DNA of 64,000 nucleotides from contig CAYQJU010000005.1 in the NCBI GenBank assembly GCA_964417875.1, positions 15,294 through 79,293 of the forward strand. The letters are read 5' to 3'. The translations under genes were made by a program, and so were the position numbers. Source of the DNA: ZC4RG30 sp964417875. Its GTDB lineage: Bacteria > Pseudomonadota > Gammaproteobacteria > Steroidobacterales > Steroidobacteraceae. The notes under the pieces were generated by a model. It worked only from the letters and a program-made list of their open reading frames with translations. It had not been told where the DNA came from and did not search any database. How positions within the stretch are numbered: position 1 is the first letter of the stretch; each line of letters starts with the position of its first letter. Of the stretch, positions 1 through 8,484 are shown piece by piece.

Positions 1-134
1 ACCTCGGCGCTGGCCCCGGCCTGAGGCTGAAAGTCGGGGATTTCAGGGGCCGACGCCGGCCCGCCACGCAGGTATAGCGCCAGCGCCGCGCCGGCTGCCA
101 GCAGCAGCACGACCACTCCGGCTTTCTTCAGCAT
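1..134 (-). CDS. N-terminal part of a membrane-anchored protein (truncated by window edge)
   Basis: Only the first 44 or so codons are inside the window; the rest lies beyond position 1. The start is ATG at 134, with a G-rich Shine-Dalgarno-like run about 7 nt upstream. The protein begins with two lysines and then a hydrophobic stretch (residues 5-21, rich in V, L and A) followed by a Gly/Pro-rich linker, so it is either a signal anchor or an uncleaved signal peptide, placing the bulk of the protein in the periplasm. It starts 33 nt after the proA stop on the same strand and is probably the third gene of the proBA operon. No family can be named from this fragment. Confidence 0.6.
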   Translation of the reverse strand, partial: MLKKAGVVVLLLAAGAALALYLRGGPASAPEIPDFQPQAGASAE

Positions 135-167
135 GATGACGCCCCCCACTGATGGGATGGCCGCGGC

Positions 168-1460
168 TCAGCCGGGCCGGACCTGCCCCGTGCCGCGCAC
201 CACGTACTTGTAGCTGGTGAGCTGCTCCACACCCACCGGACCGCGCGCATGGAAGCGATCGGTGGAAATGCCGATCTCGGCCCCCATGCCGAACTCGCCG
301 CCGTCGGCGAACTGCGTGGAGGCGTTATGCAGCACGATGGCGCTGTCGACCTCGCGCAGGAAGCGCGCGGCGGTGTCGGCATTGCCGGTCACGATGGAAT
401 CGGTATGCGCGGAGCCATGGGCGGCGATGTGCGCGATGGCGCCGCCGACGCCATCGACCACGCGCACCGCCAGGATGGCGTCGAGATATTCGGTGCGCCA
501 GTCCTGGTCGGTGGCCGCCTTCACGCGCGCATCGGCGGCCTGCGCCGCGGCATCGCCGCGCAGCTCGCAGCCGGCTTCGGCCAGCGCGGCCAGCAGCATC
601 GGCAGCATTTGCTTCGCGCAGCCCTGGTCGACCAGCAGCGTCTCGGCCGCACCGCAGATGCCGGTGCGCCGCATCTTGGCATTGAGGATGATCTCGCGCG
701 CCATGGCCGGATCCGCATCGCGGTCCACATAGACATGGCACAGGCCCTCCAGGTGGCCGATCACCGGCACGCGCGCCTCGCGCTGCACGCGCTCGACCAG
801 GCTGCGGCCGCCACGCGGCACGATGACATTGATGTGCTGGTCGAGCCCGGCCAGCATCATGCCCACCGCCGCGCGATCGGCCGTGGGCACGATCTGGATA
901 CACCCGGCGGGCAGACCTGCTGCCTGCAGGCCCGCCACCAGGCAGGCATGGATGGCGGCGCTGGACTGCCGGCTCTCCGAACCGCCGCGCAGGATCACCG
1001 GATTGGCCGACTTCAGGCACAGTGCGCCGGCATCGGCGGTCACGTTCGGACGGCTCTCGTAGATGATGCCGATCACGCCCAGCGGCACGCGCACGCGCTG
1101 GATGGTCAGGCCATTGGGCCGCGTCCACTCGGCGCTGACGGCGCCGATGGGATCGGGCAGCGCTGCGATCTGCCCGATGCCGGCCGCCATCGCCTCGATG
1201 CGCCGGTCATCGAGCAGCAGCCGGTCGAGCATTGCCGGCGACAGGCCACGAGCGCGCGCCACGCGCATGTCATCGGCATTGGCCGCGAGGATCGCCGGCG
1301 CCTGCTCGCGGATGGCCCGCGCCGCGGCGTGCAGCGCCTGGTTGCGGGTGGCGGCGTCAGCCAGCGCCAGCGGCGCGCGGCTGGCCGCCGCAGCGCGACC
1401 CAGCGCCAGCATTGCCGCCTCGAGATCCAGACCAGACTTCTCAACCACCTGCATGTTCAT
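168..1460 (-). CDS. proA: Glutamate-5-semialdehyde dehydrogenase (gamma-glutamyl phosphate reductase)
   Basis: Second step of proline synthesis: NADPH-dependent reduction of gamma-glutamyl phosphate to glutamate-5-semialdehyde in the cytoplasm. The 430-residue product has the normal ProA length and is recognisable throughout, for example YESRPNVTADA (about 134-144), LRGGSES (about 157-163), and MRRTGICGAAETLL around residue 263, whose Cys269 is the expected thioester nucleophile. ATG at 1460 is chosen because it overlaps the proB stop as ATGA, a standard translational coupling; longer upstream starts would run back into proB. A second ATG lies two codons later. Transcribed leftwards with proB, so the operon order is proB-proA. 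Confidence 0.97.
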   Translation of the reverse strand: MNMQVVEKSGLDLEAAMLALGRAAAASRAPLALADAATRNQALHAAARAIREQAPAILAANADDMRVARARGLSPAMLDRLLLDDRRIEAMAAGIGQIAALPDPIGAVSAEWTRPNGLTIQRVRVPLGVIGIIYESRPNVTADAGALCLKSANPVILRGGSESRQSSAAIHACLVAGLQAAGLPAGCIQIVPTADRAAVGMMLAGLDQHINVIVPRGGRSLVERVQREARVPVIGHLEGLCHVYVDRDADPAMAREIILNAKMRRTGICGAAETLLVDQGCAKQMLPMLLAALAEAGCELRGDAAAQAADARVKAATDQDWRTEYLDAILAVRVVDGVGGAIAHIAAHGSAHTDSIVTGNADTAARFLREVDSAIVLHNASTQFADGGEFGMGAEIGISTDRFHARGPVGVEQLTSYKYVVRGTGQVRPG

Positions 1461-2632
1461 GATGCTCCCATCGATTCCTGCACGGCCGTGCGCAGCACCA
1501 GGTCGTCCCGGTGCACCACCGCGGCGCGACCACGATACCCCAGCAGCTGTTCGATGTCCGAGCTCTGCCGGCCCATGATGCGCTGCACGTCGCCGCTGGA
1601 ATAAGCCACGAGGCCCCGTGCCACGACGCGACCGGCGGCATCGGCGATATCGACTGCATCGCCACGCTCGAACGTGCCCTGCAGCCCCGTGACGCCGGCC
1701 GGCAGCAGGCTGCGGCCCGCGCGCAGCGCCCGCTCGGCACCGGCGTCGATGGTCAGGACACCGGCCGGCTTCAGCGAGCCGGCGATCCACTGCTTGCGGG
1801 CGGTGGCCGGCGAGGCCGAGGGAATGAACCAGGTGCAGCGCTCGCCGTCCTCGATGCGCTTCAGCGGGTGCATGGGATGGCCGGAGGCGATGCACATGTG
1901 GCAGCCGGCATCCAGTGCGATGCGTGCCGCCTCGATCTTCGTGGCCATGCCGCCGGAGCCGACATCGGATGCGGAGCCGCCGGCCATGGCCTCGATGCGC
2001 GGACCGATGCCGCGCACCTCGGGAAAGAACTCCGCCTGCGGATCGAGGTTCGGATCGGCGGAGTACAGCCCGTCGACATCGGACAGCAGCACCAGGCAGT
2101 CGGCGCTGGCCATCTGCGCGACGCGCGCCGCGAGGCGGTCATTGTCGCCATAGCGGATCTCGGCGGTGGCCACGGTGTCGTTCTCGTTGATCACCGGGAT
2201 GGCGCCCAGCTCGAGCAGGGTGTTCAGCGTGGCGCGCGCATTCAGGTAGCGGCGGCGCTGCTCACTGTCCTGCAGGGTCAGGAGCAGCTGCGCCACGGCC
2301 GTGCCCTCTTCCTCGAGCAGTTCCTTGTAGGCATGTGCAAGACGGATCTGGCCGACAGCCGCGGCGGCCTGCTTGTGTTCCAGCGGCAGCGCGCCCCGCG
2401 CCAGGCCAAGCTGACGTCGCCCCAGCGCGACAGCGCCCGATGACACGATGATGATCTGCTGGCCGCGTCGGCGCATGCGCTTCAGGTCGTGCACCAGAGC
2501 CTCGAGCCAGCTGCGGTTCAGGCGGCCGCTGCCCTGGTCAACCAGCAGTGCGGAGCCGACCTTGACCACGACGCGACGTGCCTCGGTCAGCAGCAACGGA
2601 CTTGCGGAACGATGGCGGCTGCGCGTGTGCAT
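1457..2632 (-). CDS. proB: Glutamate 5-kinase with C-terminal PUA domain
   Basis: Phosphorylates glutamate with ATP, the committed and normally proline-inhibited step of proline synthesis. The 391-residue product has the amino-acid-kinase fold: VVVKVGSALL near residue 21 (phosphate binding), VSSGAVALGRR near 63, INENDTVA near 150 (glutamate binding) and SDVDGLY. The last ~100 residues form the PUA domain found in the E. coli-type enzyme, so it is the long form. ATG at 2632 follows the only convincing -10 box (TATAGT at 2645-2650) by 12 nt, so the mRNA leader would be only about 5 nt; no Shine-Dalgarno is visible. The stop overlaps the proA start by 4 nt. Confidence 0.96.
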   Translation of the reverse strand: MHTRSRHRSASPLLLTEARRVVVKVGSALLVDQGSGRLNRSWLEALVHDLKRMRRRGQQIIIVSSGAVALGRRQLGLARGALPLEHKQAAAAVGQIRLAHAYKELLEEEGTAVAQLLLTLQDSEQRRRYLNARATLNTLLELGAIPVINENDTVATAEIRYGDNDRLAARVAQMASADCLVLLSDVDGLYSADPNLDPQAEFFPEVRGIGPRIEAMAGGSASDVGSGGMATKIEAARIALDAGCHMCIASGHPMHPLKRIEDGERCTWFIPSASPATARKQWIAGSLKPAGVLTIDAGAERALRAGRSLLPAGVTGLQGTFERGDAVDIADAAGRVVARGLVAYSSGDVQRIMGRQSSDIEQLLGYRGRAAVVHRDDLVLRTAVQESMGAS

Positions 2633-2644
2633 GCGGGAGCGGCG

Positions 2645-2650
2645 ACTATA
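2645..2650 (-). promoter_or_regulatory. -10 box for proBA
   Basis: TATAGT on the minus strand, 12 nt before the proB ATG. No good -35 match is seen at 17 bp spacing. Transcription would begin only a few bases before the start codon. Confidence 0.45.
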
Positions 2651-2665
2651 GCAGGGCTTTCGCCG

Positions 2666-2694
2666 TTGCCCGCCGACATCGCTGGTCCTAAACT
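2666..2694 (+). promoter_or_regulatory. Sigma-70-type promoter for the DUF6763 gene
   Basis: TTGCCC at 2666-2671, a 17-bp spacer, then TAAACT at 2689-2694, 37 nt before the GTG start at 2732. It is back to back with the proB promoter in the same 100-bp divergent gap. Confidence 0.5.
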
Positions 2695-2731
2695 GCATTT
2701 TCCGCCAGCGCACAATGAGCCAGGAGCGACC

Positions 2732-3085
2732 GTGGGCAGAGATTACGAACCCGTCAAAGGCCAGTGGTACGAGAACGTCGAGGAGGATGACACCTTCCGC
2801 GTGCTGTCCGTCGATGAAGACGGCGAACTGGTCGAGATCGAATACCTGGATGGCGACATCGAGGAGCTGGACCTCGACGCCTGGCGCGAGCTCGACCTCG
2901 AACGCATCGAAGAGCCCGAGGGCTGGGCCGGCGGCGATGAAGAAGAGGAAAAAGAAGAAGACGAAGACGAGGATGACGACGAAGACCTCGACGACGACGA
3001 TGACTGGGACGACGACGACGATGACGAGGACGATGACGAAGACGACGACTGGGAAGACGACGAGGACGACGACGACCGTTACTGA
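2732..3085 (+). CDS. DUF6763-type protein with long Asp/Glu tail
   Basis: A 117-residue cytoplasmic protein. Residues 1-60 resemble the small gammaproteobacterial family DUF6763 (QWYENVEEDDTFRVLSVDED, then a hydrophobic strand and DGDIEELDLDAW). From about residue 70 to the end almost every residue is Asp or Glu, broken by a few Trp. The GTG at 2732 is chosen because AGGAG sits 5 nt upstream; the frame stays open farther upstream but would run through the proB promoter region. The function of the family is not known; an acidic tail like this could mimic nucleic acid or buffer a basic partner, but that is speculation. It is divergent from proB and upstream of the cfa-like gene, separated from it by a hairpin. 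Confidence 0.8.
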   Translation: MGRDYEPVKGQWYENVEEDDTFRVLSVDEDGELVEIEYLDGDIEELDLDAWRELDLERIEEPEGWAGGDEEEEKEEDEDEDDDEDLDDDDDWDDDDDDEDDDEDDDWEDDEDDDDRY

Positions 3086-3160
3086 GCCGACTGATAGCCA
3101 TGTGCGCGCTGGCGGACTGGCAGCGCAGTGGCTGATGCAGGCGGCAGATTCCCCGTAAGG

Positions 3161-3183
3161 GCGACCGGCCTTCCGCCGGTCGC
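3161..3183. terminator. GC-rich hairpin between DUF6763 gene and cfa-like gene
   Basis: Perfect 9-bp stem (GCGACCGGC with GCCGGTCGC) around a 5-nt loop, 76 nt after the DUF6763 stop. No T-run follows, so it may be an attenuating or Rho-assisted terminator or only an RNA-stabilising structure. Confidence 0.45.
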
Positions 3184-3222
3184 GGCTTGCATCCACGCGG
3201 TCTCCCAAAGCATCCTTCGCGG

Positions 3223-4515
3223 ATGGACTCGACGTCGAAGCCCACCATCATCCCGGATGCGCTGCCGGCGCAGGCCGCCATCGCACAACCCGGCTTCATG
3301 GCGCGCGTCGCGCGCCATGGCCTGCTGAAGCGCCTTTCGCTGCTGCGTGATGGCGCACTGACCATCCAGGAAGGCAACGACACCTGGCGCTTTGGCGCGC
3401 GCACCGGCCGCTGCGGCCTGGCCGCCACCATCGTGGTGAAGAATCCGGAGTTCTGGTCGCTGGCTGCATTCGGCAGCACCGTCGGCGCCGGCGAGGCCTA
3501 CATCCATGGCTACTGGCGCTGCGACGACCTCACCGCGCTGGTGCGCATCATGGTGCTGAACCGCCATGTGATGCAGGAGATGGAATCGGGCGTCGCGGCA
3601 CGTGGCGGCGCCTGGCTGCGCCGGCTGCTGCATTGGGCCAATCGCAACAGCAGGCAGGGCAGCGCGCGCAACATCGCCGCGCACTATGACCTGGGCAACG
3701 ACCTCTACGAGCTGATGCTCGATGAGACCATGGCCTATTCCTGCGGCATCTTCCTGCACGACGAGGCCACGTTGCACGAGGCCTCGGTCGCGAAGTTCGA
3801 TGCGGTGTGCCGCAAGCTTGCGCTGACCCCGTCGGACCACCTGGTCGAGATCGGCACCGGCTGGGGGGGCCTGGCCATCCATGCCGCCGAGCGCTATGGC
3901 TGCCGCGTCACCACCACCACGATCTCGCGCGAGCAGCACGACTTCGCGAAGGCGAAGATCCAGAAGCGCGGCCTTGCCGACCGCATCACGCTGCTGTTCC
4001 AGGATTACCGCGACATCGACGGCCAGTTCGACAAGCTGGTTTCCATCGAGATGATCGAGGCAGTCGGCGCACGCTATCTGGACACCTATTTCCGCAAGTG
4101 CTCCTCGTTGCTGAAGCCCGGCGGCGCGATGCTGCTGCAGGCGATCACAATGCAGGACCAGTACTATGCGCGGGCCCTGAAGTCGGTGGACTACATCCAG
4201 CGCTTCGTGTTTCCCGGCAGTTTCATTCCCTCGGTGCAGGCCATCACCGATTCGGTGGCGCGCGTCACCGACATGAAGCTGTTCAACCTCGAGGACATCG
4301 GCCCGCACTATGCGCCGACGCTGCGCATTTGGCGTGAGCGTTTCTTCGCGAACCTGCGGCGCGTGAAGGAGCTGGGCTATCCGGACCACTTCGTGCGGCT
4401 GTGGGAGTTCTACCTGTGCTACTGCGAGGGCGGATTCGCCGAGCGGCAGCTCGGTGACGTGCAGATGCTGCTGACCAAGCCCGATTGCCGCCGCGCGGCG
4501 ATCGCGGCGGCCTGA
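3223..4515 (+). CDS. Cyclopropane-fatty-acyl-phospholipid synthase family methyltransferase
   Basis: SAM-dependent enzyme expected to methylenate cis double bonds of membrane phospholipid acyl chains at the inner-membrane surface. The 430-residue protein has the family's N-terminal acyl-binding region (GSTVGAGEAYIHGYW near residue 84) and the class I methyltransferase core with motif I VEIGTGWGGLAIHAA at about 208, followed by TTTTISREQ and SIEMIEAVG near 275. The usual CFA synthase motif I is GCGWGGLA; this subfamily has GTGWGG, and the protein is longer than E. coli Cfa (382), so the exact product (cyclopropane or methyl-branched chain) is open. ATG at 3223 is preferred over an upstream TTG at 3187 that would start inside the hairpin region. 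The flavoprotein gene follows after 18 nt. Confidence 0.88.
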   Translation: MDSTSKPTIIPDALPAQAAIAQPGFMARVARHGLLKRLSLLRDGALTIQEGNDTWRFGARTGRCGLAATIVVKNPEFWSLAAFGSTVGAGEAYIHGYWRCDDLTALVRIMVLNRHVMQEMESGVAARGGAWLRRLLHWANRNSRQGSARNIAAHYDLGNDLYELMLDETMAYSCGIFLHDEATLHEASVAKFDAVCRKLALTPSDHLVEIGTGWGGLAIHAAERYGCRVTTTTISREQHDFAKAKIQKRGLADRITLLFQDYRDIDGQFDKLVSIEMIEAVGARYLDTYFRKCSSLLKPGGAMLLQAITMQDQYYARALKSVDYIQRFVFPGSFIPSVQAITDSVARVTDMKLFNLEDIGPHYAPTLRIWRERFFANLRRVKELGYPDHFVRLWEFYLCYCEGGFAERQLGDVQMLLTKPDCRRAAIAAA

Positions 4516-4533
4516 ACCGCCGCAGCCGCGGCC

Positions 4534-5934
4534 GTGGATCTTCCGGCCAGGCTGGCGGAACTGGTGGGCGCCGATGCGGTGCTCACCGATGCGTCACGCC
4601 AGGCGCCCTACCTCACGGATCATCGCGGCCTGTTCCATGGCCGCGCCGCCGCCGTTGTGCTGCCGCGCGAGACCGCGCAGGTGGCGCGCCTGCTCGCCTT
4701 CTGCCACGAGGCACACGTGCCAGTGGTTCCGCAGGGCGGCAACACCGGCTACTGCGGGGGCGCGACGCCGGATGCATCCGGCCGTGCGGTGGTGATGGCG
4801 ATGGCGCGCATGAACCGCATCCGCGATGTCGATGCAGCCAACTTTGCACTGGTGGCCGAGGCCGGCTGCACCTTGCAGGCGGTGCAGGATGCCGCGGACA
4901 CCGCCGACCGGCTGTTTCCACTCAGCCTGGGATCGGAGGGCAGCTGCCAGATCGGCGGCAACCTTGCCACCAATGCCGGCGGCACTGCGGTACTGCGGTA
5001 CGGCAGCATGCGCGAGCTGGTGCTGGGCATCGAGGCCGTGCTGCCCGATGGCAGCGTGCTGGCGCAGCTCTCGCCGCTGCGCAAGGACAACACCGGCTAT
5101 GACCTGCGCCAGCTGTTCATCGGCAGCGAAGGCACGCTGGGCGTGATCACCGCGGCCAGCCTGAAACTGTATCCGCGGCCGCGCGAGCGGGCCACGGCCT
5201 GGGTGGCGACGCCCTCGCCTGCCGCCGCGCTGCAACTGCTGGCACGGCTGCGCGCCGCCAGTGGCGATGCGCTGACCACGCTGGAACTGGTGCCGCATGT
5301 CGCACTGGAGCTGGTGTTGCGGCAGGTGCCGGCGGCCCGCCATCCGGGCGTCGCCGCCAGTCCCTGGTATCTGCTGGTGGAGCTGGTCACCAGCGGCGAG
5401 CTCGACATCGTTGGCGCGCTGGAGCGCGCGCTCGCTGCCGCGATCGAAGAAGGGCTGGCCACCGATGCCACGCTGGCCGCCAGCGCGACACAGCGCGAGG
5501 ACCTGTGGCGACTGCGCGAAAGCGTGCCGGAAGCGCAGCGGCGCGCCGGCGGCAGCATCAAGCACGACATCAGTGTGCCGGTGGCTTCACTGCCGCAGTT
5601 CATCGCGCAGGGCGCGGCGCTGTGCGAGCAGCTGGCGCCGGAGGGATACCTGATCGCTTATGGACACGCCGGTGACGGCAACCTGCACTTCAACCTGAAC
5701 CAGCGCGAGGGAGCCACCCGGCAGGCCTTCTTCGCCCGCGAGGCGCAATTGCGACGCGCGGTCCACGACCTGGTGGCCGCGTTCGGTGGCAGCTTCAGCG
5801 CCGAGCATGGCATCGGTGCGCTGAAGGTCGAGGAGCTGCGCCGCTATGCCGACCCCACCGCGCTTGCGGCCATGCGCCGGATCAAGGCGGCGCTGGATCC
5901 GCACGGCATCATGAATCCCGGCAAGGTGCTGTAA
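4534..5934 (+). CDS. FAD-binding D-2-hydroxyacid (D-2-hydroxyglutarate/D-lactate type) dehydrogenase
   Basis: Flavoprotein of the GlcD/D-LDH family (466 aa) that oxidises a D-2-hydroxyacid to the 2-oxoacid. The FAD-binding PCMH fold is seen in residues 40-220: VVPQGGNTGYCGGA, SLGSEGSCQIGGNLATNAGG and FIGSEGTLGVIT. The C-terminal cap carries GHAGDGNLHFN and FSAEHGIGALK, whose His and Glu bind the catalytic metal in D-2-hydroxyglutarate dehydrogenases. The pattern is closer to D-2-hydroxyglutarate dehydrogenase than to GlcD, but substrate cannot be settled. The start is GTG at 4534, 18 nt after the cfa-like stop, so the two are likely co-transcribed. Confidence 0.9.
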   Translation: MDLPARLAELVGADAVLTDASRQAPYLTDHRGLFHGRAAAVVLPRETAQVARLLAFCHEAHVPVVPQGGNTGYCGGATPDASGRAVVMAMARMNRIRDVDAANFALVAEAGCTLQAVQDAADTADRLFPLSLGSEGSCQIGGNLATNAGGTAVLRYGSMRELVLGIEAVLPDGSVLAQLSPLRKDNTGYDLRQLFIGSEGTLGVITAASLKLYPRPRERATAWVATPSPAAALQLLARLRAASGDALTTLELVPHVALELVLRQVPAARHPGVAASPWYLLVELVTSGELDIVGALERALAAAIEEGLATDATLAASATQREDLWRLRESVPEAQRRAGGSIKHDISVPVASLPQFIAQGAALCEQLAPEGYLIAYGHAGDGNLHFNLNQREGATRQAFFAREAQLRRAVHDLVAAFGGSFSAEHGIGALKVEELRRYADPTALAAMRRIKAALDPHGIMNPGKVL

Positions 5935-5935
5935 C

Positions 5936-6178
5936 CGCGCGCTGCACTATCATCGGTTCGCCAACCCCGCCGATGACGGCGCCGACACGATGGCGCATGT
6001 GGTGTTCACGGTCACCGACATGGACCGCGTGGTGGCCGCAGTCAAGGCAGCCGGCGGCCGCATGGATCGCGAGCCGTTCGACTTCGGCTACAGCGGCATC
6101 CGCATCGGCATGGGCATCGATCCTGCCGGCAATCATTTCGAGCTGATCCAGTTTCCGGCCGCGGCTGCGGCGCGCTGA
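5936..6178 (+). pseudogene. C-terminal half of a VOC/glyoxalase-family gene
   Basis: The reading frame from 5936 encodes a VOC-domain second half: HYHRFANPADDG, MAHVVFTVTDMD (ATG at 5990), GRMDREPFDFGYSG and DPAGNHFELIQF, where the Glu matches a VOC metal ligand. An intact VOC protein needs about 120-130 residues, but the frame is only 62 residues from its ATG (about 80 if read from the flavoprotein stop). The first half is absent because the frame runs straight into the end of the upstream dehydrogenase gene. I read it as a 5'-deleted remnant; a short translated product dimerising in trans is the alternative. Confidence 0.5.
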
Positions 6179-6241
6179 CGCCCGACGCTGCGGGCCGCCC
6201 GCCGCCGCCAACGCGCACTGACAGCACCGCCTGCGGGAACG

Positions 6242-8404
6242 TCAGTCGGTATCGCCGTCTGCGGCCAGGGCCTCGGCGGCAATGGCCCGCAGGCCACTCA
6301 CGCCAGTGCCGTCGGCAGCGAAGTTCGCAGCACCGCGCCGGCCGGAGGCCGCCGGATACGCAGCGGCAGCTTCGCCGGGCCGGCGCGGCCAGGCGTAGTG
6401 CACGATCAGTTCATCGCGCTTCCCCAGTGCCGACCACAGCGCCGCGCGCAGCATCTGCTGGTCATCGGGCGCGGCATCCACTTCCTGGTAGTCATTGCGG
6501 CCCAGCGTCATCTCGCCCCGCACGCCGATGTCACCGGCCGCCAAACCCAGGGCAGCGAAGTCCGCTGCCGCGGTACGCATCTGCTCCGGCGTGCCGACCT
6601 CGACGTATTCACGCGCGATGCTGCCGTCCTCGGCCAGCAGCACGGTCACGCGGTTGGCCACCGGCGCATCGCGCGGCAGCAGCAATGCGGCGTGACGGGC
6701 GGCCACGCTCTCCCACACCTTCAGCGGCGTGCGCTGCTCGTCGTGGTCTGCAGGCAGCACCGCATACTGCACCACCAGGTGGTTCTGCAGCGTACGGCCC
6801 GCGCCCACCCCGTCCCCGGGACGCTTCAGCAGCAGCTGAGGCTCGCGCTTCGCGCGCGCGGTGGCAGAGGCGAACCCCGCAGTGGCCGAATCGGGAATGT
6901 ACCGCTGGTCGAGGATGTCGCGCATGGCCTGTGCGCGATCCGGCGCGAATCGCAGCGCGCTGCGGAACAGGCTGCCATCGGCGCGCAACAGCACGGCGCC
7001 TGAGTACCAGCCGCCGCGATTCGCGCTGTCGAGAATGTCCGGATGGGCACGCAGCAGGGATTGCAGTGCCTGCTGCGGCACGTCGGCGGCCGCCATGGCA
7101 TCGCCGCGCGCGGCACGCGGCGGCTGGCTTGCCGTGGCCTGCACCGGCCACGCCGCCGGCCGCGGCGCGGTGCGACCGTCCGCCGGCGCTGCGGCTTCAG
7201 GCGCTGGCCCTGTGGGCGGCTCGCCGGCATACCAGACGAACAATGCGTCGCGCATCCTGCCGCCGGTGCCGGGCAACGCCTGCACCAGCACATCGGCGAT
7301 GCGCAGTTGCTGCAGCAGCGGCTGCTGCAGCGCTGCGACCGGAAGTCCACCATTCACCAGCGGGACGCTGCCGGTGCGCAGCACCTCGCCATCCATCGAC
7401 AGCACGATGGCGGGCGCCACCGATCCTGCGCTGCCCGCCGCTGTCGATGGGGTCGACGCCGCCGGGAAATGACGCGCCACCAACGCCTGCGCCACTGCGC
7501 TGTCGATGGCCTCGGCCGGCGGCAGCGGCTGCAGCACCTGCGGCGCGGACCCGCCGGCTTCGCGCTGCCATGCATATTCGACGACATACAGCTCGCCGCC
7601 ATCCTGCACGCGGGTGCGACCCATCAGGCCGATCTGCGCCATATCCACCTGCAGCCGGGAAGCCAGCGCCTGCGCGCGCTGCGCGACGGGCACCTGCGGC
7701 CCGGCCTGCGTGGCCTGCACCCGCGGGATGCGGTCGATGTGGCGGGCGATCAGCGCACCGTCACCATCGAGCAGCACGGTGAGACGGTTGCGCGTGTCAT
7801 CACCGGTGAACAGCAGGTCCCGGTGCAGGCGGCTGACGATGCTGCGCACGCGCGCATCGGATCTGCGCGGGTCGAAGTTGTCCGGCACGCGCGCAAAGTA
7901 CAGCGTGACATCGGCGCCCAGCCGTCCATTGCCCACGGCGGTGCCCCGCGCCCATTCGGCGGTGGCAGGCGCTTCTCCATCCCCCGGCAGCAGCGACTGC
8001 AGCCACTCGAGCATCGCACGCCGCTGTGGCGATGCCGCCACCAGCAAACCCCCGGGCGACATCGGCGGTTCGGCGAATCGCAGGTTGCTGGCCGCCATGC
8101 GGCCGTCCGGATACAGCGCCAGTGCCACCGCTGCTGCATGCATCCCGGCGGGCTCTGGCCGCAGCAATTCCGGATGCGCGGCGACTGCGGCGCGCAGCGC
8201 CTGCTGTTCCGCGCGGCGCCGCGGTGGCAGCAGCGGCAGCATGGTGGCGTCGGATGCGGAAGGAGCCGCGGCCGGCGCGGTGCTGCCCGGTGATGCGGCA
8301 GGCAGGTCTGCAGTGCACAGCAGTGCCAGCATCACGGCCGGCAGTGCGCCGCGCTTCAGCGGCCGTAAGGAACCAGCATCGATCCTTGATACCCGCATGT
8401 CCAT
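6242..8404 (-). CDS. Exported protein of unknown function with internal duplication
   Basis: A 720-residue protein; no family was recognised. The N-terminus has basic residues then a hydrophobic core (about residues 22-36, ending in ADLPAAS), consistent with a signal peptide and a periplasmic or cell-surface location. It seems to be built from two related halves, about 65-310 and 435-690. Each has an 'AHPELL/AHPDIL' helix, a 'DGRMAASNLRFAE/DGSLFRSALRFAP' strand pair, 'VLLDGDGALIARHI/VLLAEDGSIAREYV' and a closing 'VVEYAWQRE/IVHYAWPRR'. A partial third copy is suggested by 'LSMDGEVLRTGSV' between them. GGGGAGG precedes the ATG at 8404. It is 80 nt downstream of the DUF2339 gene on the same strand and may be co-transcribed. 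Confidence 0.8.
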   Translation of the reverse strand: MDMRVSRIDAGSLRPLKRGALPAVMLALLCTADLPAASPGSTAPAAAPSASDATMLPLLPPRRRAEQQALRAAVAAHPELLRPEPAGMHAAAVALALYPDGRMAASNLRFAEPPMSPGGLLVAASPQRRAMLEWLQSLLPGDGEAPATAEWARGTAVGNGRLGADVTLYFARVPDNFDPRRSDARVRSIVSRLHRDLLFTGDDTRNRLTVLLDGDGALIARHIDRIPRVQATQAGPQVPVAQRAQALASRLQVDMAQIGLMGRTRVQDGGELYVVEYAWQREAGGSAPQVLQPLPPAEAIDSAVAQALVARHFPAASTPSTAAGSAGSVAPAIVLSMDGEVLRTGSVPLVNGGLPVAALQQPLLQQLRIADVLVQALPGTGGRMRDALFVWYAGEPPTGPAPEAAAPADGRTAPRPAAWPVQATASQPPRAARGDAMAAADVPQQALQSLLRAHPDILDSANRGGWYSGAVLLRADGSLFRSALRFAPDRAQAMRDILDQRYIPDSATAGFASATARAKREPQLLLKRPGDGVGAGRTLQNHLVVQYAVLPADHDEQRTPLKVWESVAARHAALLLPRDAPVANRVTVLLAEDGSIAREYVEVGTPEQMRTAAADFAALGLAAGDIGVRGEMTLGRNDYQEVDAAPDDQQMLRAALWSALGKRDELIVHYAWPRRPGEAAAAYPAASGRRGAANFAADGTGVSGLRAIAAEALAADGDTD

Positions 8405-8484
8405 GGGCGACCTCCCCGGGATGGTCTGGGCAAAGCTCCGTTGCGTCGCGGACAGTAGACCGCCGCGCCGGCCTGCCCGTCAAA

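Noticed and set aside
2633..3208. Upstream extension of the proB frame
   Set aside because: The extension is a hydrophobic shadow of the Asp/Glu tail of the gene on the other strand; ProB family proteins start at about 2632.
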